Assembly: GCA_030841035.1 (NCBI GenBank)
Contig: JAVEDI010000061.1
Span: 1 to 64,000, forward strand
Direction of reading: 5' to 3'
DNA: 64,000 nucleotides
Source: Actinomycetota bacterium
Lineage (GTDB): Bacteria > Actinomycetota > Actinomycetes > JACCUZ01
Of the stretch, positions 59,043 to 64,000 are shown piece by piece. The position numbers were made by a program, and so were the translations under genes. The notes beneath the pieces were generated by a model, which was not told where the DNA came from, made no database searches, and saw only the letters and a program-made list of their open reading frames with translations. Positions within the stretch are counted from its first letter, which is position 1, and the number at the start of each line of letters is the position of its first letter.

Positions 59043-61349
59043 TCAGGTGCGCATCGCCACCAGACCGTCGAGCTGGACCAGGCGACCGCTGGTCAGCGTC
59101 TTGAGCGTGATCGTGCCGGTCCGACGGGTGAACCTGCCCAGCATCAGGACCGCCTGGTGCACCGTCGTCGGTGACGCGAGGTCGACCGTCGCGACCCGCC
59201 TCCCCCCGGCGTACACCGCGAGCTTGCCGCAGGCCGCGCAGGTGGTGGCGACGACACCCACCCGCGCAACGGTGGCGCGGCCCAGCGACAGCGTGACCCC
59301 CTTGCGGGTCGTGCTGGTCACCGTGCGGCCGTAGAACGCCCGGCTCTTCCACCGCTTCCAGCCGTTCGACGCGGACAGGGAGCGGTCGTCCACGGCACGG
59401 GACACGCAGCGCGTGGGCGACCACGGCGTGCTCTGGCCGATGCGGTTGTGCGCCCGGACCTGGAAGCAGTAGCTCCACCCCGCGACCAGGGTCTTGGTCT
59501 TGGCCGAGGCCGCAGTGTTCTGCCACGGCTTGAGGTAGGTCCACGCGCTGAACGAGCCGTTGTACCGGGCCTTGCGGTAGCGCAGGTCGTAGCTCTTGAG
59601 CGCGGGTGCCGACACCGCGCCGAGCCACTGGACGCGCAGCGAGGAGGCGGTCGTCCCCCGGGTGGCCGGTGTCAGCATGCTCACCGACGGCTTGACGCTC
59701 TTGAGGTGGTTGAACACGCCGCCTGCCCCGGCGTTGGCGAGGGCCTCGGGGTCGACCGTCGTGGTCGCCTGCGGTCCCCCGAAGGCGTCCCACGTCGGCA
59801 CGAAGGACGCGAAGCCGCCGGAGACCCGGAACACCTGGCCGGTGCCGGCGCCCTGCAGGAACGTGCCGTTGCGCGGGTACGTCGGCAGCAGCCGCCACCG
59901 CGTCCCGGACACCACCTCGACCGGTTGCGGTCCCCCGAACGGTGCCCAGGAGGTCACCGGCAGCGGTGCGCCGCCGGCGATGCGGTAGATGGTGCTGCTC
60001 GCGCGCTCGCTCACGAAGGTGCCCTCGCTCAGCGGTGCCCCGGGCGCGGTGTCGGCGTCGAGCGAGTCGTTGTCGATGTTGATCGTCACGCCGCCCCATG
60101 TCTCGGTGTGTCCCCCGCGGTACTGGTGGATCCGCTGGTGGTTGGCCCAGGCCGAGTCGGGGATCGCCGGGTCGCCGAAGACGGCGGGGTCGTTGTTCCA
60201 GCGGGCGAACCAGATGTCGTCGGGCTGGTGGAACGAGGGGTCAGCGAGCTTGTCGACCAGCGTCGCCTTCATCGGGGTGGAGCTGGTGTAGACCCCCGAG
60301 AGGTAGTCGCGGGCGTGCAGCCGTGCCGTCCAGGCGTCGAGGAAGGTCTGTACGCCGCCCACGCACGCCGCGTTGCTCGTGTCGTAGGCCTCCATGTCGA
60401 AGTAGACGATGCTGCCGGTGCCGAGGCCGATCGCGTTGAGGACCGCGATCGCGTCGTCGGCGGACGCGCTGCCCTGGGCCGCCGCGTCGGGGATGCTGAT
60501 GCGGTTGGGGTACCTGGCCGCACAGGGTGCCTGGAGGCCGACGTACGTCGGGATGAGCGTCCAGCCCTGCCCGACGACGGTGCTCACCCAGGTCGCGTTG
60601 AGGTTGGGCTGGTTCGGGCACCCGCGGCTCGCCCCACCGACGTACATGTTCACGGCGCGGTAGGGCGAGGCCGACCACGCCGCCATGTCGTCCAGCGAGG
60701 GGGTGAGGCAGGTGTCGAAACCCAGCCCCGAGTACGTCGTCGCGAGTGCCTGCCGCGACGCGGCGCCCCAGCTGCGTGACGCCGGAGTGGCCGAGCCGGT
60801 GGCGCGGACCGGGCCGGAAGCCACGATCCGCTGCGACGGCGGCGGCGCGGCGGCGGAGACCGGCGCTCCGGTGAGGCCCGCGGCGGAGAACCTGACGCTT
60901 CGCGCGACGGCGGCGGCGAGCGCGTGGTCGGCGCCGGACGTCACCACGGCCCGCACCGGCGACCTGGCGTGGCTGACGACCATGTCGGGGTGGACGGCGC
61001 TGCCGCCGGTGACGGTGCGACCGGCGCCGACGTCGGCCTCGGGCGATCGCGCGTCGAGCACCTCACCCCGGGTCAGGTGCACCGCCTCGACGTGCCCCGA
61101 CACCTCGGCGGGGCAGTTGCTGGTGCTCGGGTCACCGAGGTAGACCGCGTGCCGGTCGAAGCGCACACAGCCCGTAGCGCCGTCCACGCGCACGACCGGC
61201 CACCCCGCGGGCACCGTCACCGACACCCCGCGGAAGGACACGGTCCTCGTCGTCGCCGCCGCGCCGCTCGGCGCGGCGACCAGCAACGCCGCGACCAGCG
61301 CGCTGCCCAACGACACCGCGACGGCACGTCTGCCCGATTGCCCCACCAC
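59043..61349 (-). CDS. Secreted DUF1906/Rv2525c-like glycoside-hydrolase-fold protein
   Basis: 768 residues. Signal peptide (VAVSLGSALVAALLVAAPSGAAA). A central domain begins TYSGLGFDTCLTPSLDDMAAW and continues AVNMYVGGASRGC, IPTYVGLQAPC and GSIVYFDMEAYD, typical of DUF1906 TIM-barrel proteins thought to bind or cleave cell-wall sugars. Repeats with FGGPQ (~500-600), a fibronectin-III-like domain (WSYCFQVRAHNRIGQSTPWSP) and a C-terminal beta domain follow. GTG 61349 has GGGGGA upstream; the longer open frame has no similarity. Confidence 0.82.
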   Translation of the reverse strand: MVGQSGRRAVAVSLGSALVAALLVAAPSGAAATTRTVSFRGVSVTVPAGWPVVRVDGATGCVRFDRHAVYLGDPSTSNCPAEVSGHVEAVHLTRGEVLDARSPEADVGAGRTVTGGSAVHPDMVVSHARSPVRAVVTSGADHALAAAVARSVRFSAAGLTGAPVSAAAPPPSQRIVASGPVRATGSATPASRSWGAASRQALATTYSGLGFDTCLTPSLDDMAAWSASPYRAVNMYVGGASRGCPNQPNLNATWVSTVVGQGWTLIPTYVGLQAPCAARYPNRISIPDAAAQGSASADDAIAVLNAIGLGTGSIVYFDMEAYDTSNAACVGGVQTFLDAWTARLHARDYLSGVYTSSTPMKATLVDKLADPSFHQPDDIWFARWNNDPAVFGDPAIPDSAWANHQRIHQYRGGHTETWGGVTINIDNDSLDADTAPGAPLSEGTFVSERASSTIYRIAGGAPLPVTSWAPFGGPQPVEVVSGTRWRLLPTYPRNGTFLQGAGTGQVFRVSGGFASFVPTWDAFGGPQATTTVDPEALANAGAGGVFNHLKSVKPSVSMLTPATRGTTASSLRVQWLGAVSAPALKSYDLRYRKARYNGSFSAWTYLKPWQNTAASAKTKTLVAGWSYCFQVRAHNRIGQSTPWSPTRCVSRAVDDRSLSASNGWKRWKSRAFYGRTVTSTTRKGVTLSLGRATVARVGVVATTCAACGKLAVYAGGRRVATVDLASPTTVHQAVLMLGRFTRRTGTITLKTLTSGRLVQLDGLVAMRT

Positions 61350-61468
61350 CAGGATCCCCCTGCGCGCTCGATGGCCGTCCCGCCGCTCAGCCCCACGGCT
61401 CCCCTCACACCTTAGGCGCCGCACCGCCGTACCGGTGTAAATCCGCTGCTAACGGATGGGCGCGTCGC

Positions 61469-62419
61469 TCACGCCGCGGGCGGCGGCACGACTGCGTCGA
61501 TGGCGGCGAGCTCCTCGTCGGTGGGCACCCACGAGCCCGCGGCGACGTTCGCGGAGACCTGCTCGGGCCTGGTCGCGCCGGCGATGACCGAGGCGACCGC
61601 CGGTCGGCCCAGCAGTCCCCCGAAGGCCAGCTCCAGCAGGCTGCGCCCGAGCCGCTCGCCCAGCTCACGCAGCGCTTCGACCCGCTCCAGCGTGGCGTCG
61701 GAGAGCAGGTGCTGGCGTCCGTGCAACCGGGTGCCTGCCGGGACGTCGTCACCGCGGCGGACCTTGCCGGTCAACAGACCCTGAGCGAGCGGGAAGTACG
61801 GGATGACGCCCACCCCGTAGTGCTCCGCAGCCGGCACCACCTCGCGCTCGACGTCGCGTTCGAGCAGCGACCAGTGGTTCTGCGCGGAGACGAACGGCGC
61901 CGTGCCGAGCTCGGCGGCCACGTGCGCAGCCTCCGCCAGCTGCCAGCCGCTCAGGTTGGAGTGCCCGATGTAGCGCACCTTGCCCTCCGCCACGAGCTCC
62001 TGCAACGCGGCCAGCGTCTCGGCGATCGGGGTGAGCGGGTCAGGCGTGTGCAGCTGGTAGAGGTCGATGTGGTCGGTGCGCAACCGGCGCAGCGAGCCCT
62101 CCACGGCCCGCCGGACATAGGCCCGACCGCCGCGGGCGCCCGCCGCGGGCCCGTAACCCATGTCGTGGTCCTGGTGCCCGAACTTCGTGGCCAGCACCAC
62201 CTGGTCGCGGTGTCCGCTGAGGGCCTGGCCGAGGAACTCCTCGGACCGGCCCCCACCACCGTAGATGTCGGCGGTGTCGAACAGCGTGATGCCCTCCTCG
62301 AGCGCACGGCCCACCACGGCGCGTGTCGCGTCGAGGTCGATGCGCCCGCCGAAGTTGTTGCAGCCGAGCCCTACGGCAGAGACGAGCAGCCCGCAGTTGC
62401 CGACGGTCCGGGAGTCCAT
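61469..62419 (-). CDS. Aldo/keto reductase
   Basis: 316-residue NADPH-dependent TIM-barrel oxidoreductase. Catalytic tetrad Asp/Tyr in LFDTADIYGGGGRSEE, Lys in VVLATKFGHQ, His in YIGHSNLSGW; C-terminal NADP site SVIAGATRPEQVSANV. Substrate unknown. Confidence 0.94.
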   Translation of the reverse strand: MDSRTVGNCGLLVSAVGLGCNNFGGRIDLDATRAVVGRALEEGITLFDTADIYGGGGRSEEFLGQALSGHRDQVVLATKFGHQDHDMGYGPAAGARGGRAYVRRAVEGSLRRLRTDHIDLYQLHTPDPLTPIAETLAALQELVAEGKVRYIGHSNLSGWQLAEAAHVAAELGTAPFVSAQNHWSLLERDVEREVVPAAEHYGVGVIPYFPLAQGLLTGKVRRGDDVPAGTRLHGRQHLLSDATLERVEALRELGERLGRSLLELAFGGLLGRPAVASVIAGATRPEQVSANVAAGSWVPTDEELAAIDAVVPPPAA

Positions 62420-62435
62420 GGGCAGAACCCTATGC

Positions 62436-62867
62436 TCAGCGGCGTGCGCGTGCCGTCGCGCGGTCGCTGGCCTTGCGGATCGCCTCGACCAGCTGGCTCT
62501 TGGTCATCCTGGAGCGGCCGCGCACGTCCAGCCGTCGGGCCACGTCGAGCAGGTGCTCCTTGGTGGCGTTCGCGTCGACACCCCCGGCGGTGCGGCCACC
62601 GCGCCGCGCCGCGGCGCCTCCCTTGGCGGCCTGCGGGTCCGACGGCCCCTTGTGGTCCTTCTGCTCCCAGTGGTCACCCACCTTCTCGTGGGTGTGCTTG
62701 AGCGACGCGAACGCCGTGCGATGGGCCCGCTCGCCCTCGCCGTACTCCTCGACCGCCGAGTCGTGCGTCTTGCGCCACGTCTCCCGGGCCTTCTTCGGCG
62801 ACCGCGCGACGGTCGAGGGCAGCTCTGTCCCGCTCGTCGTGCTGGCAGACTTCTTCGCTGGTGGCAT
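62436..62867 (-). CDS. ChaB-like / Rho-N domain protein (143 aa)
   Basis: ChaB-like segment (ARSPKKARETWRKTHDSAVEEYGEGERAHRTAFASLKHTHEKVGDHW) followed by a basic linker and a Rho-N/SAP-like C-terminus (KEHLLDVARRLDVRGRSRMTKSQLVEAIRKAS). Start ATG 62867, 8 nt after GAGG; ATG 62873 also possible. Common in actinobacteria; function unknown. Confidence 0.85.
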   Translation of the reverse strand: MPPAKKSASTTSGTELPSTVARSPKKARETWRKTHDSAVEEYGEGERAHRTAFASLKHTHEKVGDHWEQKDHKGPSDPQAAKGGAAARRGGRTAGGVDANATKEHLLDVARRLDVRGRSRMTKSQLVEAIRKASDRATARARR

Positions 62868-62982
62868 GGTCATCACCTCGCCCCACGCCTTCCCCGTGCG
62901 GACCCCGTCATGCGCACGGTCGCGCACGTCGCGACGGCCGCACGCTGTCGGCGACGTACGTCGCGGTGTGGCGGGGAGGGGT

Positions 62983-63792
62983 TCACCCCTCCGGGGCCGG
63001 CGCCGGGCCGGGGGGTTCCTGGGAGCCGCCGGCCAGCTCGGTGGGCGGCGAGACCTCGCGCTCGTCCGGTGCCGGCGCGGGCCCGGTCTCGCCGGTGGTC
63101 GGCTGCCCGAGCAGAGCGGCCAGCCCGTTGCCGGTGAGCCGGCGGAACTTGCGCCGGGGGCGGGTGCGCTCCAGCACGGCCACCTCGAGCTGGCCGGTGG
63201 TCAGGTTGCGCGCCTCGTTCGTGCCCGGGTCGCGGCCCAGCAGCTCGACCGCGAGTGCGAGCGCCTCCGAGAGCGGCATGTCGGCGCGCCAGCGCTCCTG
63301 CAGCGCCTGGGTGATCGCATCCGCCTGTCCGCCCATGGCAGCGAACCCCTGCTCGTCCGCGACCGACCCGTCGTAGGTGAGCCGGTAGATCTGGTCCTCC
63401 TCGGGCGTGCGCCCGACCTCCGCGACGACGATCTCGACCTCGTAGGGCTTGGACTCCTGGGTGAAGATCGTGCCCAGCGTCTGCGCGTAGGCGTTCGCCA
63501 GGCCGCGGCCGGTCACGTCGCGCCGGTCGTAGGAGTAGCCACGCAGGTCGGCCAGCCTGACCCCGGCGATGCGCAGGTTCTCGAACTCGTTGTACTTGCC
63601 GACCGCGGCGAACGCGATGCGGTCGTAGATCTCGCTGACCTTGTGCAGGGCACGGGAGAGGTTCTCGGCGACGAACAGGATGCCGTCGTCGTAGGCCAGT
63701 ACGACGGCGCTGCGCCCACGGGCGATGCCCTTGCGCGCGTAGTCGGCCCGGTCCTTCATCAGCTGTTCGGGAGAGACGTAGCCGAACGGCAT
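62983..63792 (-). CDS. prcA: Proteasome subunit alpha
   Basis: 269 residues. Forms the outer heptameric rings of the 20S core that bind the Mpa/ARC ATPase. Family landmarks: [67 protein letters not shown]. Lacks the catalytic Thr, as expected. A GTG at 63798 has a better-spaced AGGA and may be the true start. C-terminus is disordered and Pro-rich. Confidence 0.95.
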   Translation of the reverse strand: MPFGYVSPEQLMKDRADYARKGIARGRSAVVLAYDDGILFVAENLSRALHKVSEIYDRIAFAAVGKYNEFENLRIAGVRLADLRGYSYDRRDVTGRGLANAYAQTLGTIFTQESKPYEVEIVVAEVGRTPEEDQIYRLTYDGSVADEQGFAAMGGQADAITQALQERWRADMPLSEALALAVELLGRDPGTNEARNLTTGQLEVAVLERTRPRRKFRRLTGNGLAALLGQPTTGETGPAPAPDEREVSPPTELAGGSQEPPGPAPAPEG

Positions 63793-63838
63793 CGTCACTG
63801 GGGGTTCCTCTCGTTCCTGGGGCCGCCGTCGCGCGTCG

Positions 63839-64000
63839 TCACTGCAGTGGCGCCTGGGGGCCGCCGGGGTTGACCATGCGTCCCCGGATGAGGGTCTCGA
63901 CGAAGCCACCGACCTCGTCGTCGGGCAGCCGACGGAAGCCCTCGGCGGTCACCGTCGCGACCACCGGGAAGAGCCGACGGGTGAGGTCGGGGCCGCCGGT
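63839..64000 (-). CDS. prcB: Proteasome subunit beta, 3' end
   Basis: The last 53 codons, ending in TGA at 63839-63841; the rest runs off the right edge. [21 protein letters not shown].. and the acidic C-terminal helix match PrcB. 46 bp upstream of prcA. Confidence 0.92.
   Translation of the reverse strand, partial: TGGPDLTRRLFPVVATVTAEGFRRLPDDEVGGFVETLIRGRMVNPGGPQAPLQ

Noticed and set aside
1-64000. tRNA, rRNA or CRISPR loci
   Set aside because: None recognised on reading the intergenic regions of both strands; a dedicated covariance-model search could not be run here.

Overview
The window is high-GC actinobacterial chromosome. It carries the Pup-proteasome locus (prcB-prcA, pafA, pafB-pafC) with its usual neighbours tatA-tatC-helY, plus rbpA, SigK/RskA and polyprenol-phosphate-mannose synthase. 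That points to a proteasome-bearing actinomycete; the family cannot be fixed from the sequence alone.

Left arm (1-17.2 kb): the 3' part of gcvP; a type III polyketide synthase / membrane methyltransferase / flavoprotein operon of the phenolic-lipid type; a sigma/anti-sigma pair; sbcDC; a glutamate-cysteine-ligase-like enzyme beside an ATP-grasp enzyme and an esterase; and a radical SAM gene with an SOS box.

At 17,233-17,260 there is an intact dif site (XerD arm, 6-bp centre, XerC arm), so this is the replication terminus. About 7.5 kb of foreign DNA is inserted exactly there, ending at a second copy of the centre plus XerC arm at 24,733-24,749. Its gene order is that of a filamentous phage (inovirus): tiny coat-like membrane proteins, a large secreted surface protein with a C-terminal anchor, a Zot-type ATPase, a rolling-circle HUH replication protein, a hairpin-rich intergenic region and a candidate ssDNA-binding protein. 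It has no integrase, as expected of an element that borrows host XerCD. One phage gene reads straight through the attachment site: integration splits it, and circularisation would rebuild an 81-residue protein.

Right of the prophage (25-43 kb): rbpA behind a SigR-type promoter, fxsA, ppm and lnt, then a lysine-degradation region (kamD-kamE-kal, kdd, kamA, an Lrp-type regulator and an acyl-CoA dehydrogenase). This is interrupted by a secreted repeat/toroid protein and a PlsC-type acyltransferase.

Right arm (42.6-64 kb): an exonuclease, helY-tatC-tatA, pafC-pafB, two FKBP isomerases and pafA. Between pafA and prcA, normally close neighbours, lies a 9.7-kb insertion. It holds a nuclease-domain protein, a 914-residue nuclease-STAND NTPase, two small HTH regulators with matching palindromic operators (a candidate defence island), a secreted DUF1906-like protein, an aldo/keto reductase and a ChaB/Rho-N-like protein. 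Three copies of a 53-bp palindromic repeat lie between genes on both sides of the prophage.
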